A DNA stretch of 64,000 bases from Sthenelais limicola (Eukaryota; Annelida; Polychaeta; Phyllodocida; Sigalionidae). Where the stretch lies: assembly GCA_942159475.1 (NCBI GenBank), contig OW804094.1, positions 58,214,966 through 58,278,965 of the forward strand, given 5' to 3'. A program made the translations under genes and the position numbers. The notes beneath the pieces were generated by a model. It ran no database searches, was not told where the DNA came from, and saw only the letters and a program-made list of their open reading frames with translations. Below are positions 1-12,400 of this stretch, in pieces; positions within the stretch are counted from its first letter, which is position 1, and each line of letters begins with the position of its first letter.

Positions 1-825
1 CATGTGTGATATGAGGTGTCCATTTTAAGTTCACATCGGATGATGAGACATTGATGGTAATTCAAGAATTCATATCTGCCACCACACGTATCCAACATTT
101 CACAAGTGGACTTATTTGTTTCCTATATTAGTTTCCACAATATTAGTTTCCCCGTATATTATATATTATACTGGACACTGTAAGAACTTATCAATACTTT
201 TGATCTTATTCTTTATGTCAGCACTTTTCATCTTCTGAGGTTACAATTGCAATTCATCCTTCATTCTTTGTGTACGTACGTGGTGTACTTCCTTTTAATT
301 TATTTAAATGATCTTTAATTCTACAAGAATTCACCGGTCACAAGTTGAACAAAAAGCGATTAAACTCTCACCCGTATCACCTTTCATTCTGTAAATAATA
401 CTTCGCACGATAAGAAATGTGCATCTTGCTTCGCATGTTAGGTATCAATGCAAAAATCTTCGGTCAATTTAGTCTGAATATGCATTATATTACTTCGAGA
501 TCTGTTGTTGTAACATTTATTTCTAAGTGTTTTAGTTACATTTAGATAAATATCTATTTAATTATGGATACCGGTATGTAATTATGATGCCATTCCTCTC
601 TTGAAACATAGTTCTAATAATTTATGTTTTCTGCTTAAAATAAGCCGACGTTTACATGGAGGTAAATATATTTTCCCCCTGTTCATAAGAAAACCAATAT
701 TGAAGCAGACCATTATTGGTTATCTAACGTTCATGTTGATAATCAAAGCTTATTTGCAATTCGCTTCATCGGATCGCAATTTAATCCCGACGAGATGATT
801 TAATTTCAGAATTCTCGCTGCTGAG
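1..825. other. Upstream non-coding region
   Basis: AT-rich sequence with no ORF I trust. A plausible splice acceptor (pyrimidine-rich TTTCAG, AG at 808-809) lies 16 bases before the ATG at 826, so the exon that follows may be preceded by a 5'UTR exon outside or at the left of the window. No TATA box or other promoter signal is clear. Confidence 0.4.
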
Positions 826-1932
826 ATGTGGCACCGAGATAAAGATTTCATTGCGAAAGAAATGAACCAACTGAAGAAAGTCAAGATGCAGCAAGTCCTT
901 CGGGAAATAGAAGATGACGAAGACCTCCGAAATGATCGTCAGTTTTATGGGGATGCTGCTTTCAAACAATGGCTCGACGTGAAATCCTTACCAAATACCC
1001 CACAGGCTCCTGCCTCTCCTAGGAAGAAGGCAGGCGTGGAGGGGAATGTTCCCGAGAAACGCGCGCCTCTCCAAAAAGCGAATAGTTACCAGCAGCGCGC
1101 CAGGCGATCTGCAAGAACGTCTACGCAAACACCCGCAGCCAAGTCAGAGGCTGGAGAAGTCCCTATGCAAAGTCCTAATCAGGATGAGTCTAAGCAGTAC
1201 GTGGCCGAGGTGAAATTTATAGAGCCCGAATCATCATCGCCACAAGAGGACAGTGACAACAAGCCAAAAGAGGAGAACAAAAGGCCAACGCTTGTGAATC
1301 CGATTCCTTGGAACAAATCTCCTAAACTTCCTCCACCTGAGTATGTGTCTATTCTTCCCGACCATTACCCTAGAGATATCTATACATTCATTCCCAAGTA
1401 TCCCGCAGTCCGAAAAAGGAGTCCAAAACCAAGGGACGAGTCACCACTACGCAGTGGGATGGAAAGCTCTGCTGATCTTTGCCAAGATTCGGGCACGATT
1501 CTGCGAATGCCTAAACTGCCAGCTGACGTGATAGAAAAAGCCCTGGGTAAAGACCCTTTCAAGAAAGAGAGAAGGGTCGTATTCAATTGCGAGAACATCA
1601 TTGATGTGCAAACTCGTAAGCATTACGATGCCGATAACGATGGGATTCCGCGCCAAGAGATCGGTCTACACATGACTAATCAGCTTGATTCTCACATGTT
1701 TAGAGCGGGTCTCCAACCAGAGAGAATTCCAACCACTCCGAGCACGGTCATCTCTGGAATTACTTCGTCAAGGTCCAGCTCGACCAGTCGGAGTATCGGG
1801 CCCTTTAGTTCAGTTAGAGTAGATGTAGCCAGTGTAAAATCTCTCATGGACAAAATGACTAGAACAACCGATTATGCTGATCTCCAGGTGCCGGAGGTCA
1901 CCCCCAAAGCTCCTTCTCAACCAGTTGTCTGA
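826..1932 (+). CDS. Unrecognised basic, Pro/Ser-rich protein (single open exon, 368 aa)
   Basis: I do not recognise this protein. The ORF starts at a true ATG just after a candidate splice acceptor and runs 368 codons with few stops in alternative frames, far longer than neighbouring chance ORFs. Residues 1-50 are charged and probably helical (WHRDKDFIAKEMNQLKKVKM at the start, then an acidic DDEDLRNDRQF stretch and FKQWLDVKS). Residues ~55-150 are disordered, rich in Pro, Ala, Lys and Ser. Residues ~150-190 have a conserved-looking block (NPIPWNKSPKLPPPEY, DHYPRDIYTFIPKYP). The tail is Ser/Thr-rich. There is no signal peptide, membrane segment or catalytic motif. It lies 4.3 kb upstream of the coiled-coil gene on the same strand and could be a separate gene or an alternative 5' part of it. 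The only late donor-like site, CAG|GTGCCG near 1886, is weak, so I keep the stop at 1930-1932. Coding status is likely, function unknown. Confidence 0.65.
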   Translation: MWHRDKDFIAKEMNQLKKVKMQQVLREIEDDEDLRNDRQFYGDAAFKQWLDVKSLPNTPQAPASPRKKAGVEGNVPEKRAPLQKANSYQQRARRSARTSTQTPAAKSEAGEVPMQSPNQDESKQYVAEVKFIEPESSSPQEDSDNKPKEENKRPTLVNPIPWNKSPKLPPPEYVSILPDHYPRDIYTFIPKYPAVRKRSPKPRDESPLRSGMESSADLCQDSGTILRMPKLPADVIEKALGKDPFKKERRVVFNCENIIDVQTRKHYDADNDGIPRQEIGLHMTNQLDSHMFRAGLQPERIPTTPSTVISGITSSRSSSTSRSIGPFSSVRVDVASVKSLMDKMTRTTDYADLQVPEVTPKAPSQPVV

Positions 1933-4900
1933 AAGATCAGAAACCCGCGCTCCAAAGGAATTGATTATCTTCTTTGATAAAATGAAGCTCATACATCAAT
2001 GTAGCACACTTTGCGTTGTGTATTGGAGCGGACCAAGAACGAAGTAATTTTCATTATTTCTTTTCAGAAACTGTAATACCCTTTCGCAAATTGATACTGT
2101 CTGAAGAATATGTAGACAGTTATACGTGATTTCCACATAGTTCGAGAATATCTATATATAGCCGTTGATGGTAAAGTTCTTTGCAAAGGACTGGTAAAGG
2201 ATCGATACAGTTAACAATTTAAAATCAATTAGAAGTATATGTTTTAGGCTGATACACAGCAATTAATAGATGGAAACAATGCGATTGTTTTTACTGTGAT
2301 ATCTATATTATCATTTATCTGTGATATATCAATGCATAAGCATTAATATCATTATCTGGCATTCATATCAAAACTGATATCAAACTGGGAACATTCCATG
2401 TACCATATAGTATTATTGTTTTTTCTTCTGTAATCTTAATTCGGTTAAACTTTCTAATTCGCCTTCCAAGTAAACGGCAATGACCAATGAATAAGTAGTT
2501 TAAGGAGGTGTGACCTTATTGCCGGCTGAGATTAAGTGAAAATTGCTTTGTTTTGTTTTTGTGATGGCTTTTAACTTGGTTGCACTCGAAAAACCTGAAA
2601 CTTTTAAACATAGTCCTTGAAGAAATCATAGACTACTTTTACAAATCCTTGCATTTAACCGCGAGCTATTTTCAAACACAAAACATGTCTCTATCTGCAA
2701 ATGATTTGGGGATTAAGAATCTTTTTATAGAGATAAAGTTTTCCTCAACGATAATTGTGAAAACTTAGACAAAGTAATTTGATCCATGTTCAAAAACAAA
2801 CTGAGTATGGGAGAGGTGTGTTCACTTTTCAAAAACCAGTACGTTTTTTTTTGTTTCACGAGTGGCTTCCTGAAAATTGTATTTTGAGCTTTTAACAAAT
2901 ATTCTAATTCTAAATCGTACTGAGAACGAAAGGTTGTACTCCTCTTTTCTGGTCATCGGTACATCTAGCCTTCTCCGACAGATATTATATATATATATAT
3001 TGCTGCTCGAATAACTTCTTAATCTAAGGGGATCGGGGATCAGGGGTCAGATATTATTGATGAAGTCCATGAAACCTAAGAAATTGTAATACATTTTTAT
3101 TAAAGCCGATGAGTGCCCTAAGTTTCTTTTACGTAAACGGGTTAGTATTTATAGAAATGATGTTATGTTACACTTATATAGGAGATTTATTGCAAGTTAG
3201 GCAACTGTAATCTCTTATCATATCTATTGTAAACGTATTTTTACTGAAATAAAAAAAAACATACACCGATGGCTCCTATTTGTTGATTAAATCCATGCTA
3301 AAGTGGGATATATGGTAGTCCCGAACGGTAGTCTCTTCCAAGAAATACATTTTAAAATATGTGGAGAGTTATATTGCCGATTATGTAGCCAATAAGCAGT
3401 GATTAAAATGCGTAAAATTAAATGCTAAGTCCCACCTGGCACTATAGGAATGATGCTGGGAATCGCGCAACGCCAGCCAATCTATTCTATTAAGCTGCTA
3501 AGTCCACCGTAAAATTAATTCACTCGGGCGGGAATGATGTTTTCATTGATGACAATTGTTGTTAGTATAACGTCTATTGGCACAGTATGTATAATAACTG
3601 AAGCAGATAATGGCCTCAGGGTGGCGAGAATAATCTACTTCTGTTTTGCGTTGGATAAGGAAACGCAATACTTGACCAGGAAAAGAAATAAATCCCGTAT
3701 TATTGGATCACCTTCAAAATATATAGATTCCCTGGCCGCAATTCTGCCAAGAGACCCTTACTCTTTCACGCCCGAAGCAGCGAGACCTAAAACTAATACT
3801 CTATTTATATTTGTCGAGCTCCACTTATAAAAAATGGTGGCAGATAGAACACAAAGATTAGACTAGTCCTCTTACAGAAACATTTCCCCGTCTATAGTAT
3901 GTATGTTTCATTTATTATACGTCTATTATAAGTACATTTTCCCTGGGATTGGAATTGAAAATTGGAGATCGACTAGCAGTCCGGTTGGCATTGTCAGAGA
4001 AGGCATCGTTAATCAACTATTTTCCTGGTATGTAACCAGGTATAATATATATAATGTTTAGATGATCCATATGGTAATAATGGGACATGATTTGTTATCG
4101 AGAAAAAATATACACATTAGGCTACATATTCCTCTTAGATGACGCAACTAAAGTGCATGTATGGAGTAACTATCAGAAATGCAAACATGGGGCATGTGTG
4201 CGCAGGTGAATCACCCACCATAATAGTGTCAAATGGCTTCGCACATCGAGCAATATCAATCTGGTCAAATCAACTGAGCGAGTGTATTATGACTACTACA
4301 ACTAGCTTGGAGTCGTTACACTTGTTGCTGGAATCTTAGTGGGCTGTGGCCCGCTTGAACTTGTCTCAGGCTCAGCGGTATACATATACATATCGATAAT
4401 GCTCAAGTAAGTAACTGGCAGCTATAATGGGCCTGCACTCAGGGATTAGAGAAACACTGATATGCTAACAAGTAAATATTTCCAGAAAAACGCGTGGCAA
4501 GATAAGAAGCATTTCATAATCTTCCGTGAAAGGGGCATAATCTCCCAGAAGCACACGATGTTTTTTTGAAGGATTTCGAGGGATAATCGCAATAGAGGAT
4601 ATATCGAGAGCTGAGCAAAGATCGAGCATGACCCGACATTTCTCATAAAATACCAGTTGTTTCTTAGCATTAACGCAATCAACAGAGCTATAAATTGGAA
4701 AGCAAATGGTATAATGAAATTGCTGCTATACTGGAGCTGTCGATTCTTTTCTGCAGGTTTCATGGGTTGGTATATTGGTTGTTAGCCGCATTAACGGAGA
4801 AATTAACATAGAGAGAAATAGCAACTTGATTGACAAGAAGTTACTTCCACTATGGATTGAAGATTGTTTGGCACAAAGGCCCACCATTTCCATGCACGGG

Positions 4901-6222
4901 AACACTCCAATAGAGCACTAGAGCATTGGCCTTTCTTCTTACTGGAACCACACAAGTTTGCTTTCAATATGTGCCAACGATACATTAGGCATTCACAGAG
5001 AGTCCAATTGTTCAGTCCACTAAAAGTTACTACGACCTGCCATTTACTAATAGTTTAACAGTTGGTCCCTTGCGAGGGATCAGTCTATGTGTATATTAGG
5101 GCAGAGAATGAGTTTTATTATGTGTGGGAAGCTTTCTCAGCAAATATCGACGGACCACTGGCACCGATTGAGACCTCACTGCTATGCAACTCTACTCATA
5201 AAATAAGAATTGCCTGGAGCTGTAATGGTCTAGAATACTCCCTGGTTATGAGGAACGAACACAATAGAAATCGTCCGTTACTAATGTGGGCATTAAAGTA
5301 ATGAAGGAATATGCATACTTTGGCACTTCAGCTTGGGACACGCAGGATTCTACATATTTCTTGTGGAAGTTTATCTCCAAAGCCAAGAATAAAAGTCACT
5401 AGTGGTTGTTTAAAGGATCGCCGGGATTTGGTACCGTGTAATAATCGCTCTCGTTGGCAAGTGCTTAGGATATTTGAGTACTAACTGAGGGATTAGATCC
5501 TTCGATGCCTTCGTGCAAACCTACATCATATAATAACAACTAACTCAGGTTAGATATTACATTCATAATAACAGGACCACCGCATGTCCTGCTGCACTGG
5601 ATTGCTCTTGTAGAGTCTCTTCAATGTTCCATGGCCTTCCCCGTTCGGGTTTAGTTATACTTGTCAACTCTGAGGTCATTTTTAGTTTGTAATAATGGAA
5701 TTAAGGATTAGCTGGTGTTAACTTAAGTTTGGCATTGTTTGGAACAATAGGAGGTGTCAGTCTCTACAAAGGAATCCGGGACCCCGCTGATATATGGAGA
5801 TGGCTCATCATACTTCATCCGCATTGTAGATGGGATTTATATGTTTTGGATCCGCCATAATTAACGAGGGTTTATCGCGGTGGTAGGCACAAGTTTAAGA
5901 ATCCTTGACCAAGTCTTTCCCGCAAATCCTCACTTCTCTACAAAGTGCATAACTTGTATGAATCCCCCCCCTAGAGGCTTCCAAGCCTGCCTGGAAGGAT
6001 CGTCAAATGTTGACCTTTCACGAAAAGGTCAGAATTTACTTTCTACCAAGGGAGCTATATTGACATGGACGGTGCGCTACCTTCACAGGAAACACCTTTA
6101 AGTCTAGATATATCAAAATAAAAAGGAAAGGATTTCAAATCAGTCAGAATCCATTTCTGTGGCACATAAGGCTGTTTTATGACAAGGAATCCTCCATAAG
6201 TCGACAAACATAATCAGGAACA
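1933..6222. other. Intergenic / possible 3'UTR, no gene seen
   Basis: AT-rich sequence without a supportable ORF. A canonical AATAAA followed by a run of A lies at 3248-3253 and could end the transcript of the 826-1932 exon, giving a long 3'UTR. A short (TA)n tract is at about 2987-3000. Short ORFs here (for example 3534-3830, 4446-4763, 5062-5301) show no domain, no composition bias and no splice context, and are probably chance. Confidence 0.4.
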
Positions 6223-6449
6223 ATGGTCGATATTTCAAATTTTAGGAGCAATTTAAAGAGGTCGGTGTCAACGATGACCATACCTATCTCTGAATTAGAA
6301 GAGGATTTAAGAGAACCACACAAAGATCCAAGTCTAAGATCGAATCCCTTTGAATTGCATTGGCGATCAGCAGGTCCAAAATGGAAGGGGAATATGGACG
6401 GTGCGTTCCAAGGGAAATATGCCCATCTCGCAGACGAAATATTTTGCAG
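6223..6449 (+). CDS. Coiled-coil gene exon 1 (first seen exon)
   Basis: Opens with ATG GTC GAT and ends at a strong donor, GCAG|GTAAGT, splitting an arginine codon after its second base. It encodes 75 residues rich in Ser, Glu and Pro. It is not coiled coil. The split codon is completed by the first base of the 17766 exon. Confidence 0.75.
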
Positions 6450-9400
6450 GTAAGTTTTGTTTCAAAGAGCATATAATATAAAAGAGAAATTATATGCTTA
6501 TCTTTGGCAAATGCATGATCATACTTTGACACCTTCTCAGTAACTATATATCAATACGAGATACCTTGAAATCACAACCGCAATAGTGGTGATATGATGA
6601 ATAATGTTTTATGCATGGTGGCAGAAGTAATGTACCATACTTTCCTGTTGTACTTTTTTTTTGATAGATTATTTTGTTTATTTACATAAGCATCACATCA
6701 TTATAATGCTATTCTCAGCTTAAGTTCCAGAATGAAGACTTCAGATCTATATAATTGATATTCTACCATCAATACTACTACAATATACATAAGTATAGTG
6801 TTTGCTATTAATTACCTCAGCGACAGATTAGAAATAACAACACTTGAAACAACACAGATCTCTGAGTCCTTGCTAGCTGGCTTTTAGTTTATTCGTCACC
6901 CGGATGTATAGTATCTTCAGAGTGAACTACACAACGCTTCAACTCCACAGGAGAGTACATAAAGAATATCACAGAAAGTAAAAAGGGTGTGTCGACAAGT
7001 ATGTAAAATGGTAAATATTAAACCGCTAACTATAGAATTAAAAAATATCAGACATAAAACCCAGTGGCGTCATCTAACGCTGACTCCCTGCAGCAGAAGG
7101 TAAGATCAGCTCCCATCCAGCCCGACTGGCCATGACTGGAGAACTGGCCGGCTTAGCCGGAGAGCTGGGCGGCTGGCTGGCGGTGCCAGGCCAGAGCAGG
7201 GAAAACTGCTTGGGCTCAGCACCATCACACACAGCACCACAATACCCCTCCCTCTTTATTTTTTGGAGGGAAGACCAAGCTAGACACAAACTGACTAGAA
7301 AAATATCAATGGTCTACACAAAGAACCGTAATAAAATCATAAGATACAACAGCAATACAGTGAAAAATAGAATGAAACATATCGGAAATATCACAATATA
7401 TATATAAACGGGAAGACAAGTAAAGGCAGGAAATACACGCACATGGTGTATTTATAAGTATAACACAATTCCATAATAGGCCCCTTCCACTGGTCGGAAT
7501 AAGCCTTACGTCTCAATCGGTTTTAATAAGAAACAAAGCACATCGGTTTTCGTAGGTTTCCATAGGTTTACCACTATTCCTACCGATCCGAACCTACACA
7601 TTTTGGTTACTTCAACTGCTCGGAACGGAATGAAATGCAACGTTGGTTTTTTAAAAAACCGATCCGAACCGATGAGAATTGAACCGGTCGGATTATTGTT
7701 TTTAGCCCTTCGGTTCGTTCGGTTTGCCTAAAATATTCCGACGGTGCTATTCCGTTCAGATTGGGGCCGAACCGGACCGATGCCATGTCACCAACAGGTC
7801 GGAATTAATGATCGTTTTTTTTTATTGAACCGAACCGAACCGATAGCTATTTCACCAACTGGTCGGAATTAATGATCGTTTTTTTGGAAAACCGATGGAG
7901 ACGTAAGGCTTATTCCGACCAGTGGAAGGGGCCCATAAACCGATACACAAACCAAATATCTTAATATGCCATAGAAAGGACAGGATAAACCGTTGACATT
8001 CGTTGTTGTTGAGTCACAAGTCCAAGTCACAATCCGAAGGTAAGGTAAAAATGGTGTTAAGTCCAATGTCCATTTAAAAATATAATAAAGTAAAGTCTGA
8101 GTAAAACACTGTAAAGATCTATGTGTCCAACTGCTGCAGGGTAGGTCTTGTTGTCTGGAAACTTCCTTAAAATCCACACAGCATCTGGCCTGGTTGTCTT
8201 CGGTGTAACCAGGAGCTCTGTCACTGGCGCTCCCCTGCCGCCGTCAAACACAGCCGAAGCTGTTCTCCACTATAACTCACCACTACCAATACACACAACA
8301 AATTAACACTCAATATTCTTCCATCGGGCTACCTGGACCTTGCAGGATTTTCTTCTCCCCCTCAGAATTGACTTCTTAATCCACCACATCGTCGGCATCA
8401 GCTAATTGACCATGCATCTCCAGTAATTTCATTTCCTCATCAATCTTAGTGGGCCTATCCACCTTGTCACCCAATTCCACAGAACACTTCTTCACAGGTG
8501 TTACAGGCAATTTCAGAGCCGGAGCAGTCACAACAGCAGGGGCAGGGTTTTCCCCAGCCACACTTCTTCTCCCCTCCGCGCTGTAGGAAACAGCTGAGGC
8601 TAGACCAGGCGGCATGTCCACCGACCTAGTAACCGGAGGCGGTCCATACATCTGCTGCACGCCCTGCATATGCAAAGCGTGCATTTGCATCATCATAGGA
8701 TCACTTCCTACACCCATACCTCTCTCCTGCAACAGTGATGTAAAAGCAGGGTTCTGACCAAAGTTCTGCAAAAATGAGTCCCACGGATTGAAAGTACCAA
8801 CTGGTGGCAACATTGGGGCTGGAGGGGCCGGGGGCATATGCTCAGACACCAATTCTTTAAACAACCCAGACATAACGTCCTTCATGTCCTGTAAACTGAC
8901 AGGAGCCACTATGGTTTCGGCTGTTGGAGCAGCTGTACTAGCTTTGGGGGTCTCAACAGCTTCAGATTCCATCTCTTTATCTGCTCCCACTTTCTTTCTT
9001 TTTGAATCTGGACCACCCTGCTGCTCATACTGGGCCAAATTCATGTGTAACTCCATATTAGTTTCACGCGAACGTTTGTCCTTGTCCTTATAGACCTGCA
9101 GCTGATCCTGCAACAGAGCATTTTCAGCCTCTAAAGCAGGGAGCTGCTGTACCTGTTCATGTAGTTCCTCGATTCCATCTAAAGGATGGAGAGCGTCTCC
9201 AATCATAGTGTAAAATTGACAAGCATAAATTGTCTAATTTGTGAGTTAAAGTTGTCTCATTCAGCCACACATTCGTCACGCCCCTACTGGCCAGAAGGCT
9301 ACCTACACTTTCTTACCGCCACAACGCTCGCGGATTTCTTATCATTCCAAAGTCCAAAGGTACAGGTGAGGTCCAGGTCTGACCGTTATCTCAAAGTCGA

Positions 9401-12400
9401 TCACATGGGAAGGGAGGGGAGGGGCTGACTGCCAGATCAGGGGAGGGGGAATACTGATTAAAGAGTGGGAGGGAGAGGGGAGGGGAGATAACCCCGTGAC
9501 CTGGTCACCACCCAAAGAGATTGGTCAGAGTGGCAGTGGTCACTCTGAACCTCGTTTTTAATATTTTGTCTGTCATTGTTATCCTGTGGCTGATTGGATC
9601 TCTAATCTAACCTGTCGATTAATTGGTCCAACGAGACCTAAGCCAATCAGCGCAGGCCCAGTGTATTCGTTCTAATCTGTCTAGTATAAGAATAAAGATC
9701 AGAGTTAGTTCGACCTCTTTTAAGGGATCCTACTGATTTGAAGCATACATCTATGTGTGTTGCGTTGATTCATTTCTCGCCCAACTACTGAGTTAGTTCG
9801 ACCTCTTTTAAGGGATCCTACTGATTTGAAGCATACATCTATGTGTGTTGCGTTGATTCATTTCTCGCCCAACTACTGACCCTGAATTATTACGAAGAAT
9901 GGCCCGCATTTCTTCAATAGCTTTTAGCTCCTCCATCACATTGGTAGCTGTTTGATGAACAGCATGAACCCCAGCAACCATGCAGGAGTCAATCCTTGCC
10001 AAAGAACGCTGAAGGGTTTCCAAAGTACAATGTACATCTGTTCTTCTTACTCCACTTGGAACAACATAACGGACACAACAGAGCTGCGATCAGACACACT
10101 AGAAGAGTCCAGGGAAACATTCAACATTTGTTCTGTGCTTCCAAAACTAGCTGAGGCTGGATTTTTCCACGCATTCCACGAATAGTGTCCCTCCGGCCCA
10201 CTTCTGTTCTTCCTAGAGTAGAAACAGTTTTCCAGTCCTCCGGAGTCATTCTAGCGAACTTCTGACAGCCAAAATTGGGATACTCCTTTGAAAACACCTT
10301 ATAGCTAGAACATAGCTCTTGTGCCAGGTCAAGGCGATCATGATGAGCAAGCATGCAATGGTGCACTAGCTCTGACCGCCAATCTAATTTCACCAGACAA
10401 GAGGCAGCATGTGGACAAGTCAATTCATGACCAGCCGGACAATGTTCCTCCACCAAATGATGGAAAAACCTCTCACGACTACTATATATATGCCCTCACT
10501 CCTTTTGGGTTGATTACCGTCCCCATATGCTGACAATAGAGGAGCGGGCACCTGTATCCAGGGCGCCACAACCTCTCCACATTATTCAACTTTATCAACA
10601 CAGTTGGATTAATCACAACTTCCTTAGTAGAATCCGGCTGGTGCCCGGTCCTGCTCTTTAGGAAAGGGAAGTCTAACTCATACTTGGTCATTAATGTCCC
10701 ATTTGAGTAAGCTCCCATTACCTCATCTGAATCCTCAGAATCCAAACACACAAGGGAAGAATTATCTTCTTTTGAATCAAGAGAAACTATGTCCTCCTCT
10801 CTTTCCTCCAGGGTTTCAAACACCTTATGGAGAGAGTTTGATCGGTCTACATTCTGAATAACAAAACCCGGATCCTCTCTCATCTTTGGACGTCCAGCCT
10901 TATATCTATGTCTCATGCTGCTTCTGAACTGCCCGGACTTCCTTGTCAGAGCCAACAGCACTAACATTTCTATACCTCTGCTTCTTTCTCCCACTCTTAA
11001 CCTCTGTAAATTCCTCCTCTTCAGGTGATTGGGTGGTATCCATACCTTCCGTCTCCTCCACTACAGTAACATCATGATCCTTCCCTGCCTCACCAGCAGG
11101 ATCGGTTGTAGGGCCGGGAGCAGCTGTTGCGCCTTCCACTTCAGCTTCAATAGCCGGCAGCTCCGGCTCCACTACCCTGGTCCCCTCTGCAACTATCTCC
11201 CCATCCTCCAGCGGGCCGGGAGGAGGAAGAATCAGGCTGGGCACATTCTCCATAGTTTTTGCAGCAGACCTACGGGGACTTTGCCTCTCTGCTGGCAACT
11301 TCAATTTCTGCTGTCTGGGCTTAGCAGACTTCGGAGCAGCCTTTTCAGTTGCCTCCTTCTTCTTCTCAGCCAATTTCTTGGCCTCACGAGCCTTCCTCTC
11401 CAGCTTCTTCTCAGCGTCCTTCTTATTACCCGGGCGGGGAGCAGTTTCTTTCCCTCTGTTTGCCATGACGGAGAGGGTCGGTCTAACAAAGCAGAACCAA
11501 CTTCAACAGGGCAACACTACAGTAATACAGCAAAAAGGGAACTAAAGCACAAACACTTTATTTGGCAACAAGCTATCACAAGGCTTAGGCTTTGAGATAC
11601 AACCAGCACACTCGCTGGCTAGGCTTTTACTGACTGAAACCGCCAGTCACTGCCCACCTCTCGTTCCCTCACGTAGAAACAAGGTCACCAAATGGCCCCC
11701 AAAATTGTGCGCCTGTGTCGCCGGGTGACATCTCGCTCGCACCATAACCTCAATTGGCTATAAGCCAATTGAGCAATGCCTGACTCCCCCGCCCATAGAC
11801 AACATTATATAGTGACCCCGAGCAGGACACTTGCACTTGCAAACGACTAGACCAATGGAAGTCTGGAAAGAAACTATAAGCACTGGTTCTTCCTACTTCA
11901 TTTCCCAATAGGTCTGACAGTTTGAGGTAGCTGCCGGGCCAGCTAGTTAATTTCCAAAGTAAAATTAGCACAGTCAAACAATATAGGGTTTTTCCACATA
12001 CTAAATCAGCCAAACCTCCAACCTGGGGTTCCATGCTTGGCCAACTCATATATAACAGCACTTCTCGTTGTGTCATTTTTTAAAAAAACCTGCACCATAT
12101 CTACATTTACACCTTCCCTGGTCACTTCCCCATGCCATATCTATCAGGAGGTTTAACATTTCGGCGGGGGCCTGTCTGACAAATAACCTGACTGCAACTC
12201 CATTTCATCAGCCAGAGGAAGACCGGGCATCTTATTATCAGCAGAAGCTTCTTCCTCCTCAGTCAAATCTCCTGACAACTCCACCTCGGCTCCCCGGCTA
12301 CCTAACCCGGTGGCTTAGCTTTGATACATCAACACTGCCAACAGCTCTCTCTTTGTAGTACAATAATTACACTGAGATTTAGAAAGAGAGACCAGAAGTG

